Part shown: piece by piece, positions 35,287-43,098 of the stretch
Layout of the letters: each line of letters opens with the position of its first letter
Position numbering within the stretch: position 1 is the first letter of the stretch
Source: Elusimicrobiales bacterium
Lineage (GTDB): Bacteria > Elusimicrobiota > Elusimicrobia > Elusimicrobiales > UBA9959
Reading direction: 5' to 3'
Length of the DNA: 64,000 bases
Assembly: GCA_028713125.1 (NCBI GenBank)
Contig: JAQTOU010000002.1
Span: forward strand, 548,505-612,504
Notes under the pieces: generated by a model
What the model was told of the DNA's origin: nothing
The model's database searches: none
The model's input: only the letters and a program-made list of their open reading frames with translations
Translations under genes and position numbers: made by a program

Positions 35287-36354
35287 CTATTTCTTTTTCG
35301 CTTTCGGCTGCACCCGCGGCGCGTAAGGCTTGGTCGGGATGGCGTCGCCCAGGATGTCGACTTTCGGCTTGGGCTGCTGCCAGCCGGGCTGCAGGTTGGT
35401 GTGGTCCGGCCTGCGGCCCAGTTCGATAAGGCCCATCTTTGCAGCCACGCGGCGCAGGCGGAGCAAGGCCCGCTCCTCTATCTGGCGCACGCGCTCGCGC
35501 GAAAGGCTGAGCTTCTTGCCGATATCGTTCAGCGTCATCGGGGTCTGGCCGGTGAGGCCGTAGCGGAACTCTACTATCATCCGCTCGCGCTCGCCGATCT
35601 CGACCAGAGCGTCCTTAAGGTCGTCGTGGAGGCGCAGGATGGAGATCAGGTTGTCTGGCGAAGCGGACTCGGTGTCCTTAAGAGTGTCTCCGACGGTGTC
35701 GTCCATGCCGTCGCTGCTAGAGAGAGGCGTCTCCATGGAGGACAGGCCGGTGACGATCTCGGAGGCGTTCAGGGCGGTGCGCACCTGGTTGGCGTTCCAG
35801 TGCATGTGCTTGGCCATCTCCGCCATCGTGGGATCGCGGCCCAGCTTGCCGTGCATATTGTCCCATTGCTTGAGCCATTTGCGCAGCGCGGTCCAGGCAT
35901 GCGGCGGGATGCGGATGGTCTTTGAATTCTCTTCGACAGAGCGGCGCACGTACTGCTCCACCCAGTAGGAGGCGTAGGTGGAGAAGCGGTAGCCCTTGCT
36001 GGGCTCGAATTTGTCGATGGCGTGAAGCAGGCCCAGGTTGCCTTCCTCCACCAGGTCCATCAGGTCGGCGCCCTGGTACAGGAAGCGCTTGGCGATCGGG
36101 ATCACGAGCTTGAGGTTCAGCTCCATGATGCGCTCTTTGGCCCGGCGGTCGCCGCGCTTAACGCGCTTCCAGAGCTCGTGCGATTCCTCGCGGGAGATCT
36201 TGTGGTCGATCTGGCTGATCTTGCGGATGTACTGGTTGGTGGAGTCGATGTTGATCGCGCCCAGCTTTTCTTTTTCCGCCGCCGGCTCTTTTACTTTTTC
36301 TTCTTTCTCCTGGGCTTCCGCTGATTCCTGCTCTTCTTCTTTTTCTTCGGCCAT
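35287..36354 (-). CDS. RNA polymerase sigma factor, sigma-70 family (group 1/2-like)
   Basis: 355 residues. An acidic N-terminal tail (to about 33) replaces region 1.1. Then come region 1.2 (NQYIRKISQI), region 2 (ERIMELNLKLVIPIAKRF, DLMDLVEEGNLGLLHAIDKFEPSKGYRFSTYASYWVEQYVRR), region 3 (IRIPPHAW), and region 4 with helix-turn-helix (TLNDIGKKLSLSRERVRQIEERALLRLR). A basic Pro-rich tail follows. It resembles RpoS/RpoD-type factors; whether it is the main or an alternative factor is not clear, but the shortened N-terminus favours an alternative one. Confidence 0.92.
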   Translation of the reverse strand: MAEEKEEEQESAEAQEKEEKVKEPAAEKEKLGAINIDSTNQYIRKISQIDHKISREESHELWKRVKRGDRRAKERIMELNLKLVIPIAKRFLYQGADLMDLVEEGNLGLLHAIDKFEPSKGYRFSTYASYWVEQYVRRSVEENSKTIRIPPHAWTALRKWLKQWDNMHGKLGRDPTMAEMAKHMHWNANQVRTALNASEIVTGLSSMETPLSSSDGMDDTVGDTLKDTESASPDNLISILRLHDDLKDALVEIGERERMIVEFRYGLTGQTPMTLNDIGKKLSLSRERVRQIEERALLRLRRVAAKMGLIELGRRPDHTNLQPGWQQPKPKVDILGDAIPTKPYAPRVQPKAKKK

Positions 36355-36364
36355 TTGTCCCTCT

Positions 36365-36643
36365 TTAAACCGTCGGTTTTATGTAAAAATCTTTTGACGA
36401 AGCTTCCTGGTCCAGCATTTCCTGCGTTTCGGCTTTCTCGACTTTGGCCCAGGGGTGGCCCGTCTTTAATTCCTTAAGGAACCCGTCCAGCGCGGGCACG
36501 CCGCCCTGCGCTTCCCCCTCCACCGAGCCGTCCAGGGAGTTGCGGACCCAGCCCGAGACGGAGTGCTTCTCCGCGGTCTCTTTTACGAACCAGCGGTAGC
36601 CCACGCCCTGCACGCTGCCGGTGATCCTGAAACTTAAACGCAT
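36365..36643 (-). CDS. acyP: Acylphosphatase
   Basis: 92 residues, normal for the family. Substrate loop [16 protein letters not shown] with its catalytic Arg, and [17 protein letters not shown] with the catalytic Asn. It hydrolyses acyl phosphates such as acetyl phosphate. Precedes the sigma factor by 10 bases. Confidence 0.94.
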   Translation of the reverse strand: MRLSFRITGSVQGVGYRWFVKETAEKHSVSGWVRNSLDGSVEGEAQGGVPALDGFLKELKTGHPWAKVEKAETQEMLDQEASSKDFYIKPTV

Positions 36644-36784
36644 ATATTTATATCCTCTACGCCTTAAATAATACTAAAAACTCCATGTGGAGGCAAGGAG
36701 GTATTGACAAGGCAAGAAGCGGGAAAGGAGGAGGGTTGAAAGTTGAAAGGTCCTGGGGAAGTGCGGGAGGCTGTATAATTAAAA

Positions 36785-36857
36785 TCGGGGCGGTGAGATT
36801 TGAACTCACGATCTCTCGCACCCGAAGCGAGCGCTCTACCAGCTGAGCCACGCCCCG
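36785..36857 (-). tRNA. tRNA-Pro (anticodon CGG)
   Basis: Acceptor CGGGGCG/CGCCCCG, D-arm GCTC/GAGC, anticodon stem CTCGC/GCGAG with loop TTCGGGT giving CGG, T-loop TTCAAAT, discriminator A. A minus-strand GCTATAAT box (TATAAT at 36907-36902) is the likely promoter. Confidence 0.96.
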
Positions 36858-37009
36858 ATTAAAATTGAAAGGTCCGCTGTCGAAACTTCTGCGACCTTCA
36901 TATTATAGCAAAACATCGCCAAGAAATCTCCGGCCCGGTTTCCCTTCCACGCTCCCGGCCCCGCCCCCCGACTCCCGGCCCCGGACTTCAGATTCTCGAT
37001 TTAGTCTTC

Positions 37010-38146
37010 TTACTTGTCGTTGCCGGTCAGGGCCTGGATAATTTTAGCGGCGATGTCCCGCGCGGCGTGCGGGCGGGCGTGCCCGGCCAGGGCGCGCGAA
37101 GCCAGCGCCAGCGCCTGCGGGGCCGCCAGGTATTTTTTTATCAGCGCCGGCAGCTGTTCCGGGGAGGCCGCCGTTACCGCCAGCCTGTGCCGGCGCAGGA
37201 AGCTCGTGTTCCGCTCCTCCTGCCCCGGGAGGGGCGAGTAAATTATAAAGGGCTTCGCCAGGGCCATCGTTTCGGCCAGGGTGACGCCGCCGGGCTTGCC
37301 GACCACCAGGTCGGCGGCCGCGTAGTAGAGCGCCGGGGAGTCTGTGAAGTCGACGAAGCGCAAAAACTTTTTTTCGTCCAGCTCCTTTTCAGCCTGGCGG
37401 CAGAGCCTGCGGTTGCTGCCGCAGAGGACCACGGCCTGGATCCGGCCGAGGAGCGGCTTTACGGCCTGCGCCGCGGAGAACAGGTCTCCGAGGCCGCGGC
37501 TGCCGCCGGTGATCAGCACGGTAAAGAGGTCGGGCGCCAGGCCCAGCTCTTTCCGTGCGGCGGCTTTGCCGGGCTGGGGCCCTGTGAACTCTTTGCGCAC
37601 CGGTATGCCGGTCAGGAAGATCTTTTCCGGCGGGGCGCCTTTTTCCTTCAGCGCCGCGGCCGCGGCTTTTTCGGGCGCGAAATACGCGGTTACGCCCTTT
37701 GGCGGCCAGTAGGCGTGGGCGCAGAAATCCGTAAGCACCGAGAAAAGCGGGAGGCGGGCGAGGCCCCTGTTCTTCGTGATCAGCAGCGAGGAAAAAGCCT
37801 GCGTGGAGATCGCCGCGCTGATATTCTTTCTGATCAGCAGGTCGGCCAGCCTCTGCGACGAGAAAGGGAGTATGGATTCCCTAAGGGCGCTGGCGGCAAA
37901 GGCGACGAAGTCGTTGTCGTAGACGTAATCCCAGACGGCGGGCGTCTTGCTTAGGAGCTGCAGGTAGGTCCTGGCCACGAAGGGCCCCAGGTCCGGATAG
38001 ACCTCGGAGAGGTCGACGAAGACCGGCTCGATTATGCTGGGCGGCAGGAATTCAGCCACGGCCTTGGCCGCGGCGTAGTGCCCGGAAGGCTTGGCCCCGT
38101 AGATGAGCGCGACTTTTAAAGGATACCCCGGAACCGCTGTTTCCAT
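37010..38146 (-). CDS. MGDG-synthase / MurG-like glycosyltransferase
   Basis: 378 residues, two-domain GT-B fold. The N-terminal half starts KVALIYGAKPSGHYAAAKAVAEFL and carries the diacylglycerol-binding segment of the MGDG synthase family; the C-terminal half has VLITGGSRGLGDL, VVLCGSN and the nucleotide-sugar motif KPGGVTLAETMALAKPFIIYSPLPGQEERN. It probably transfers a hexose from a nucleotide sugar to diacylglycerol to make glycolipid. Minus-strand TATAAT ends 6 bases before the ATG, so the mRNA is predicted to be leaderless. Confidence 0.88.
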   Translation of the reverse strand: METAVPGYPLKVALIYGAKPSGHYAAAKAVAEFLPPSIIEPVFVDLSEVYPDLGPFVARTYLQLLSKTPAVWDYVYDNDFVAFAASALRESILPFSSQRLADLLIRKNISAAISTQAFSSLLITKNRGLARLPLFSVLTDFCAHAYWPPKGVTAYFAPEKAAAAALKEKGAPPEKIFLTGIPVRKEFTGPQPGKAAARKELGLAPDLFTVLITGGSRGLGDLFSAAQAVKPLLGRIQAVVLCGSNRRLCRQAEKELDEKKFLRFVDFTDSPALYYAAADLVVGKPGGVTLAETMALAKPFIIYSPLPGQEERNTSFLRRHRLAVTAASPEQLPALIKKYLAAPQALALASRALAGHARPHAARDIAAKIIQALTGNDK

Positions 38147-38160
38147 AACTGAATTATAGT

Positions 38161-38225
38161 AAAAAGGGGACAGGCTACTTTTGCGGGAAGAGCCATGGTA
38201 AAAATAAAGTAGCCTGCCCCCCTTT
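38161..38225. repeat. REP-like inverted repeat
   Basis: AAAAAGGGGACAGGCTACTTT (38161-38181, first 20 shown as AAAAAGGGGACAGGCTACTT) pairs with AAAGTAGCCTGCCCCCCTTT (38206-38225) with one mismatch. The palindrome type is common next to REP-associated (Y1) transposases in other bacteria; none is present here. Confidence 0.65.
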
Positions 38226-38232
38226 CCCGGTG

Positions 38233-38238
38233 TATAAT
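38233..38238 (+). promoter_or_regulatory. -10 box of the metal-binding gene
   Basis: TATAAT, 6 bases before the ATG at 38245. No ribosome-binding site is present, so a leaderless transcript is predicted. Confidence 0.6.
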
Positions 38239-38244
38239 ATTGGG

Positions 38245-38448
38245 ATGAAAACCGTGATCAAAATTAAAGGAATGAGTTGCGGCGGCTGCCGCAAAAGCGT
38301 GGAGAACGCCCTTGCGCGGGTGCCCGGCGTGGTTTCCGCGGACGTCAGCCTGGAGAAGGCCGAGGCCTCCGTGGAGTTCGACGAAAACAAGGCCGCCCTC
38401 AAAGATCTGAAGGCGGCCATTGTAAAAGCCGGGTTCTCGGCGGAGTAG
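38245..38448 (+). CDS. Heavy-metal-associated (HMA) domain protein, CopZ-like
   Basis: 67 residues. GMSCGGCRKSVENAL carries the CxxC metal site (C12, C15), and the rest follows the beta-alpha-beta-beta-alpha-beta ferredoxin-like fold (VPGVVSADVSLEKAEASVEFD). It binds copper or a similar soft metal and delivers it to a partner; no P-type ATPase is nearby. Start chosen at 38245 rather than a GTG at 38230 because the GTG would overlap the -10 box. Its stop abuts the convergent serpin stop with no gap. Confidence 0.92.
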   Translation: MKTVIKIKGMSCGGCRKSVENALARVPGVVSADVSLEKAEASVEFDENKAALKDLKAAIVKAGFSAE

Positions 38449-39666
38449 TTACTCGGTCTTCGGCTCTTCCATCCTGCCCATGAAAAGTATCAGGCCTGTC
38501 TTCGCGTCCTCGATGAAGAACAGGAAAGGCCTGTTGGCGCGGAATTCGAACATATCGAAGGACATGGATTTCACGCCCATCGCCACGCCGGTGGCGGCGG
38601 CGGCCTCCGTCCCCTCCTCGTTAACTTCCACGAAAGCTTTGTGGAAGGCCGTCTGGATATAAAGCTTGTTCGTCCCGTCCATCCCTGAAAAGTCGGCCGC
38701 TCCCTCGGTGAAAGCCGCCGGCATGCCCAGCTCCGACAGGGTGTCGTTCAGGGTGAAGCCGGAGCTGAAGGTGAACCTGGGTAGGAAAACTTTTACCTTT
38801 CTCTTTTCCAGGCCTTTGCGGATGGCTTCAAGTTTTTCCGGCGTCAGCGCTTTTTCGGTGTCGGCCAGCGTCTTTCCTTCGCGCGGCAGCAGCACCAGCA
38901 TGGAGAGGCTGCCCCCTTTATAAGGAAGCCGCAGGGCCTGCAGCTCATCGCTCTCGGAATATTCCGCTTTGCGCGCGGCGGGCGCGGCCATCATTTTAAC
39001 CTTCACTTTTTCGCCTCCTGTCTTCGTGAAGTCGGCGTCCGCGGTCATGTCCTTGCTGAAGGGCTCAAGCCAGGTTCCTTTGAAATAAACCGCGTTCACC
39101 AGCACCAGGCGGCTGAGCGGGTTGAGCGCCCCTTTCGGGAAGAGCTCTTTGATTTTCCCTTTCGTCCGCTTCTCGGTCCAGCCGTTGATCTCGCCGCGCG
39201 CCGCTTCCGTTTTGGCCGCGAAGTCCACCTGGCCGGCCTCGGCGTCGTAATGCGCGCGCAGGCTCTTGATGTAGGCCGGGCGGAACGAGTAGCCTTCCTG
39301 GGCCCAGAAAGAATTTGCCTGGGTGAATTCCGCGCCTTTCGCGTCTTCGGCCAGGTCTTTCTTCAGGCTTTCAAATGAGGCGCGCCGGTCCAGCGGCCCG
39401 GGCTGGAAGGCGAACAGGCCCGCGATCTCCTGCGCCGTTTTCCCGCGGGCCCCTTCGTAGACCATGGCGAAAGCGGTGTGGATGCTGTACGGAGAGAAAA
39501 AGACATTGCCGGGCTTGCCGGCGGCCTTTGAATAGAACTTGAAAGCGATGGCGTTGGCGCGGGCCGCCGGGGTGAGGGCGGGCGCGGCCTCTTTCGTTTC
39601 CGCGGCCGACAGGCCCTGGACGAGCCCCGACACCAGTATCGCTGCAAGCAGGTTTCCGAGTTTCAT
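38449..39666 (-). CDS. Serpin-family protease inhibitor, exported
   Basis: 405 residues. Signal peptide (to about residue 21). Serpin core seen in NVFFSPYSIHTAFAMVYEGARGKTAQEI, LVLVNAVYFKGTWLEPF, and the C-terminal RPFLFFIEDAKTGLILFMGRM. The hinge EEGTEAAAATG follows the inhibitory consensus, so it is likely a functional suicide inhibitor. Counting from the hinge places P1-P1-prime at about Lys-Ser (GVKSM), suggesting trypsin-like targets. It acts in the periplasm or outside. AAGGAG precedes the ATG. Confidence 0.93.
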   Translation of the reverse strand: MKLGNLLAAILVSGLVQGLSAAETKEAAPALTPAARANAIAFKFYSKAAGKPGNVFFSPYSIHTAFAMVYEGARGKTAQEIAGLFAFQPGPLDRRASFESLKKDLAEDAKGAEFTQANSFWAQEGYSFRPAYIKSLRAHYDAEAGQVDFAAKTEAARGEINGWTEKRTKGKIKELFPKGALNPLSRLVLVNAVYFKGTWLEPFSKDMTADADFTKTGGEKVKVKMMAAPAARKAEYSESDELQALRLPYKGGSLSMLVLLPREGKTLADTEKALTPEKLEAIRKGLEKRKVKVFLPRFTFSSGFTLNDTLSELGMPAAFTEGAADFSGMDGTNKLYIQTAFHKAFVEVNEEGTEAAAATGVAMGVKSMSFDMFEFRANRPFLFFIEDAKTGLILFMGRMEEPKTE

Positions 39667-39719
39667 TTTAGTCTCCTTGCCCCTGATCTCTATGCGGATA
39701 TTCTACAATACTTGCGATA

Positions 39720-39746
39720 AAAAAAACCGGCGTCCGGCCGGTTTTT
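39720..39746. terminator. Bidirectional terminator
   Basis: AAAAACCGGC / GCCGGTTTTT stem with a short loop, between the serpin promoter region and tRNA-Pro(GGG). It ends the tRNA transcript on the minus strand. Confidence 0.8.
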
Positions 39747-39774
39747 AAGTTGCAGTTTTGTTTGACCAGCCTCA

Positions 39775-39846
39775 TCGGGGCGGCGGGAATCGGACCCGCA
39801 GTCTCTCGCACCCCAAGCGAGCGCTCTACCATTGAGCCACGCCCCG
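39775..39846 (-). tRNA. tRNA-Pro (anticodon GGG)
   Basis: Acceptor CGGGGCG/CGCCCCG, anticodon stem CTCGC/GCGAG with loop TTGGGGT giving GGG, T-loop TCCGATT, discriminator A. Minus-strand GCTATAAT (TATAAT at 39879-39874) lies upstream, the same promoter box as the other tRNA-Pro. Confidence 0.96.
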
Positions 39847-39905
39847 GTGGGGCCGGTCAAACTCTGCGTATTTATTATAGCAAATAAGGAAAGCGGGGCG
39901 AGGAG

Positions 39906-40244
39906 CTACAGTTCTTTTATCAGCTGCTGCAGCTCTTTCCTGACTTCCTCGAGCAGGTCGTGCTTGGCGGTGGCCGTCGCCGCGACGGCCTTCACCGATC
40001 TTTTCTGCCGCTTCTTCGCGGCCAGCGCCTTGCGGGCCCCGTCGAGGGAATAACCTTTTATGAAAACCAGGTCCTTGATCTCCAGCAGCGTGTCGATGTC
40101 GGCGCGGGTGTAGCGGCGGTGGCCGCTCGCCAGGCGCAGCGGCCTCAGCAGGCGGAACTTCTGTTCCCAGTAGCGTACGGTGTATTCCGGAACCTGCGCC
40201 TTCCTGGAAACTTCCGCCATCGTGAAATAAGTCTTTTCGGTCAT
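39906..40244 (-). CDS. MerR-family DNA-binding protein
   Basis: 112 residues. YFTMAEVSRKAQVPEYTVRYWEQKF is the MerR helix-turn-helix and RLASGHRRYTRADIDTLLEIKDLV the wing and dimer helix start. A basic C-terminal tail replaces an effector domain, so it is of the small MerR type often found beside HU/IHF genes. It probably regulates or organises DNA locally. The next gene on the strand (HU-like) is 35 bases upstream. Confidence 0.9.
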   Translation of the reverse strand: MTEKTYFTMAEVSRKAQVPEYTVRYWEQKFRLLRPLRLASGHRRYTRADIDTLLEIKDLVFIKGYSLDGARKALAAKKRQKRSVKAVAATATAKHDLLEEVRKELQQLIKEL

Positions 40245-40279
40245 CTCTTCTTTCTTCGACTCCCGATTCCCGATTCTTC

Positions 40280-40546
40280 TTACATCCCTATCGTCAGTTT
40301 TTTGGACGGCTTGAAGCGGATGCTCTTGCGCGGCCCCACCATCACGCGCTGGTTGGTTTTCGGGTTGCGCATCTGGCGCGGCATGCGCTCCTTGACCTTG
40401 AAGGTCCCGAAGTTGGAGATGACGACCTTGCGGTTCTCGCGCAGGGCCTCTCCCATGATCTCGAAAGTCTTGCAGACTGCCATCTTGGCGTCTTTCTCCG
40501 TGGTGAGGTGTTTCGTGAGCTCTCTTATAAGGTCAAGTCTGTTCAT
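40280..40546 (-). CDS. HU/IHF-family DNA-bending protein
   Basis: 88 residues. NRLDLIRELTKHL, KVVISNFGTFKVKERMPRQMRNPKTNQRVMV and RKSIRFKPSKKL match the HU/IHF fold including the DNA-inserting Pro region (RNPKT). A histone-like architectural protein. Its 5-prime end overlaps the next gene upstream by 14 bases. Confidence 0.95.
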   Translation of the reverse strand: MNRLDLIRELTKHLTTEKDAKMAVCKTFEIMGEALRENRKVVISNFGTFKVKERMPRQMRNPKTNQRVMVGPRKSIRFKPSKKLTIGM

Positions 40547-41126
40547 CTTCTTCCTCCCCCTCCTGCTTTTCTTCGTCTTCGCCGCCCTCGTCGGAAGCGC
40601 GGCCCTGCAGCCCGCCGTTCAGGAGCTGCCCGATGATGTCGTTGGGCTTGAGATTCTTCAGGTCCTGCTTGAACTTCACGACCTCGTCCTCGGTTATAGG
40701 CTTGCTCAGCACCTGGGTTTTTTCGAAAACCTGCTCGTTGATGAAAATAGGGCAGCCGAAGCGCACCGCCAGGGCCACCGCGTCAGACGGGCGGGAGTCC
40801 ACCAGGCGCAAATTGCCGCCGCCCGGCTCCGTGATATGGAGCTGGGAGTAGTAGGTGTTCTCGACGATGTCGGTTATGGTCACGCGGCTGATCGTAAGGC
40901 CGAGGGTTTTTATGACCGAGAAGATCAGGTCGTGCGTCATCGGGCGGGGCGAGGGATAGCCGGAAAGCCTTATGGCGATGGCCTGCGCTTCCATCGGGCC
41001 TATCCAGATAGGCAGGATGCGCGTGCCTTCGGTCTCGTCGAGGAAGATGATGGACTCGGTCAGGCTGGTGGCGATGGAGTAGATGCGGACCTCCACTTCT
41101 TTGCCGGGGGTTTTTTCAGTCGACAT
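40533..41126 (-). CDS. Bifunctional-nuclease (DUF151) family protein
   Basis: 197 residues. EGTRILPIWIGPMEAQAIAIRL, RPMTHDLIFSVIKTLG and VDSRPSDAVALAVRFGCPIFINE are the conserved blocks of the BFN/DUF151 family. The C-terminus is an acidic tail. Family members have reported DNase/RNase activity; the cellular role is unclear. Its ATG overlaps the plsY stop by one base. Confidence 0.9.
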   Translation of the reverse strand: MSTEKTPGKEVEVRIYSIATSLTESIIFLDETEGTRILPIWIGPMEAQAIAIRLSGYPSPRPMTHDLIFSVIKTLGLTISRVTITDIVENTYYSQLHITEPGGGNLRLVDSRPSDAVALAVRFGCPIFINEQVFEKTQVLSKPITEDEVVKFKQDLKNLKPNDIIGQLLNGGLQGRASDEGGEDEEKQEGEEEDEQT

Positions 41127-41782
41127 TATTTTTTCTCCCCGGGGCCGTCCGTGCCTTTATGTTTGAACGAGAGCTCGGCGCCTTTAAGGATGCGCCGTAT
41201 GTTGGCTATATGGGTATAGAACAGCAGGCCGCACACCGCGAGGGCGAGCAGGGTGAAGGGGCGCTGGTGGGCGTCCGTCAGGAACAGGCAGAGGATCGGG
41301 AGCGCCACGGAGGCGGACATGGAGCCGACGGAGATATGGTGCGTGATGGCCACGGCTGCCGCGAAAACCACTACGGCCCCCGCGGTAGGGACGGGCAGCA
41401 GCGCCATGAAAACCCCGGCGGCGGTGGCCACGCCCTTGCCGCCGTGGAAACTGAGGAAGACCGTCCAGATATGGCCCGCTATGGCCAGCGCGCCGGCGGT
41501 CACCGGTATCCACCAGTGACCTTTGCTGAACTCCGCGGCACCCTCCGCGTAAAAAAAGTGCATTGCTATCATGGCCGGGACGAAGCCTTTGAGGAAGTCC
41601 GCTATGAAAGTCAGTATGCCCGGCCCTTTGCCCAGCGTGCGGTAGACGTTAGCCGTGCCGGGGTTACCAGAGCCGTGCTGGCGTATGTCTATGCCTTTAA
41701 GCCGGCCTATGATATACCCGGTGGGGATGCCGCCGAGCAGATAGCTCGCGGTAAAAAGCAGGCCGATTTTAATGTTGGTCAT
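41126..41782 (-). CDS. plsY: Acyl-phosphate:glycerol-3-phosphate acyltransferase
   Basis: 218 residues, about five membrane helices. GGIPTGYIIGRLKGIDIRQHGSGNPGTANVYRTLG contains the PlsY glycerol-phosphate site and SGNPG loop; FHGGKGVATAAG is the second conserved loop. It starts phospholipid synthesis by acylating glycerol-3-phosphate. A Lys-rich tail follows the last helix. Confidence 0.97.
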   Translation of the reverse strand: MTNIKIGLLFTASYLLGGIPTGYIIGRLKGIDIRQHGSGNPGTANVYRTLGKGPGILTFIADFLKGFVPAMIAMHFFYAEGAAEFSKGHWWIPVTAGALAIAGHIWTVFLSFHGGKGVATAAGVFMALLPVPTAGAVVVFAAAVAITHHISVGSMSASVALPILCLFLTDAHQRPFTLLALAVCGLLFYTHIANIRRILKGAELSFKHKGTDGPGEKK

Positions 41783-41847
41783 TATTTAGATTATATAAAA
41801 AAGAAGGCTGCTAGGCGCCCGGTCCGCCGGCCGTCAGGCAGGGAGGG

Positions 41848-43098
41848 CTAATCCCTCGCCGCTCTCTTTTTAAGCCGGGCGTAGTTCTCCGGCGTGGCTT
41901 TAAATTTGATGGTCGCGCCCTCGGGACCATAGGAGGCTTCCTTGACCATGCAGGCTTCGTAGATCTCTTTTATCAGCCCTTTCGAGCCGGCCGGGACGGT
42001 GAGCTCGTAATCCCCCCAGCGCAGGGCCAGGGCCCGCTCGCTGGCTGCCAGAAGACCGTTCACGCCGGCCCCGGTGAGGGCCGAGACCAGCACCGGGCGC
42101 AGGCGCTGCGGCGCCCAGGCCGCGACAGCGGGGTCCTTCACGGCGTCGGCTTTATTGAAGACGTTAATGACGGGGATCCCCTTGACCCCGAGCTCCTCGA
42201 GCGTGGCTTTTACGGCCTCGTGCTGGAGCTTCGCTTCGGGGGACGAAAGGTCGTGGACGTGCAGGATGAGATCGCTGTAAAGGATCTCCTCCAGCGTGGC
42301 GCGGAAAGCGGTGATCAGGTCGTGCGGCAGCTTCTGGATGAACCCGACGGTGTCGGTGAAGAGCGCCCAGCCGCCCGAGGGCAGGCGCACGCGCTTGGTG
42401 GACGGGTCCAGCGTGGCGAAAAGCTTGTCGTCGGCGTAGATGCCGTGGCGGTTGCCGGTCAGGAAGTTCAGCAGGGTGGATTTCCCGGCATTGGTATAGC
42501 CCACGATGGACACCTGGGGCATGGGGACCGAGTCGCGCTTGCCGCGCTGGGTGGAGCGCTCTTTTTTTATCGATTCTATCTCGCTCTCCAGCTCGCTGAT
42601 CTTCACGCGCAGCGTCCTGCGGTCGTAGTCTATTTTTTTCTCGCCGGAGCCCTTGCCGCCTATCACGCCGCGCTGCTGGTCCATGGAGCCGCCCTTGCCG
42701 GCCAGCCTGGACAGGGAATAATTGAAGCGGGCCAGCCTGGCCTGGAGTTTTCCCTCTCTCGTGCGGGCGCGCATGGCGAAAATATCTATGATCAGCCGGG
42801 GGCGGTCTGCCACCGTGACGCCGAGCGCGCGCTCGAGGTTGCGCTGCTGCGCGGGGCCCAGCTCCTCGTCGAAAATAACGGCGCCCGCGCCGGTCTCCTC
42901 CACCAGCGCCTTCAGCTCCTCCACCTTGCCGGAGCCGATGAAAGTGGCGGGATTCCAGGCCTGGACGCGCACGCTGAGCTTTTTCACCGGCTCGAGGCCG
43001 GCCGTCTCGGCGAGGCGCCAGAGTTCGTCCAGCGAACTTTCGCCGGCGGCTCCCGGGGTCCTTCTCTTCAGTTCGGCCGCGACAAGTATCGTCTTCAT
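41848..43098 (-). CDS. hflX: GTPase HflX
   Basis: 416 residues. N-terminal HflX domain (FIGSGKVEELKALVEETGAGAVIFDEELGPAQQRNLE), coiled linker with the GGKGSGEKKIDYDRR block, and G domain with G1 GYTNAGKST, G3 DTVGF and G4 NKAD. A ribosome-binding GTPase that splits stalled ribosomes. Start at MKTILVAAELK, overlapping the miaA stop by 4 bases (ATGA). In E. coli hflX also lies downstream of miaA. Confidence 0.95.
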   Translation of the reverse strand: MKTILVAAELKRRTPGAAGESSLDELWRLAETAGLEPVKKLSVRVQAWNPATFIGSGKVEELKALVEETGAGAVIFDEELGPAQQRNLERALGVTVADRPRLIIDIFAMRARTREGKLQARLARFNYSLSRLAGKGGSMDQQRGVIGGKGSGEKKIDYDRRTLRVKISELESEIESIKKERSTQRGKRDSVPMPQVSIVGYTNAGKSTLLNFLTGNRHGIYADDKLFATLDPSTKRVRLPSGGWALFTDTVGFIQKLPHDLITAFRATLEEILYSDLILHVHDLSSPEAKLQHEAVKATLEELGVKGIPVINVFNKADAVKDPAVAAWAPQRLRPVLVSALTGAGVNGLLAASERALALRWGDYELTVPAGSKGLIKEIYEACMVKEASYGPEGATIKFKATPENYARLKKRAARD

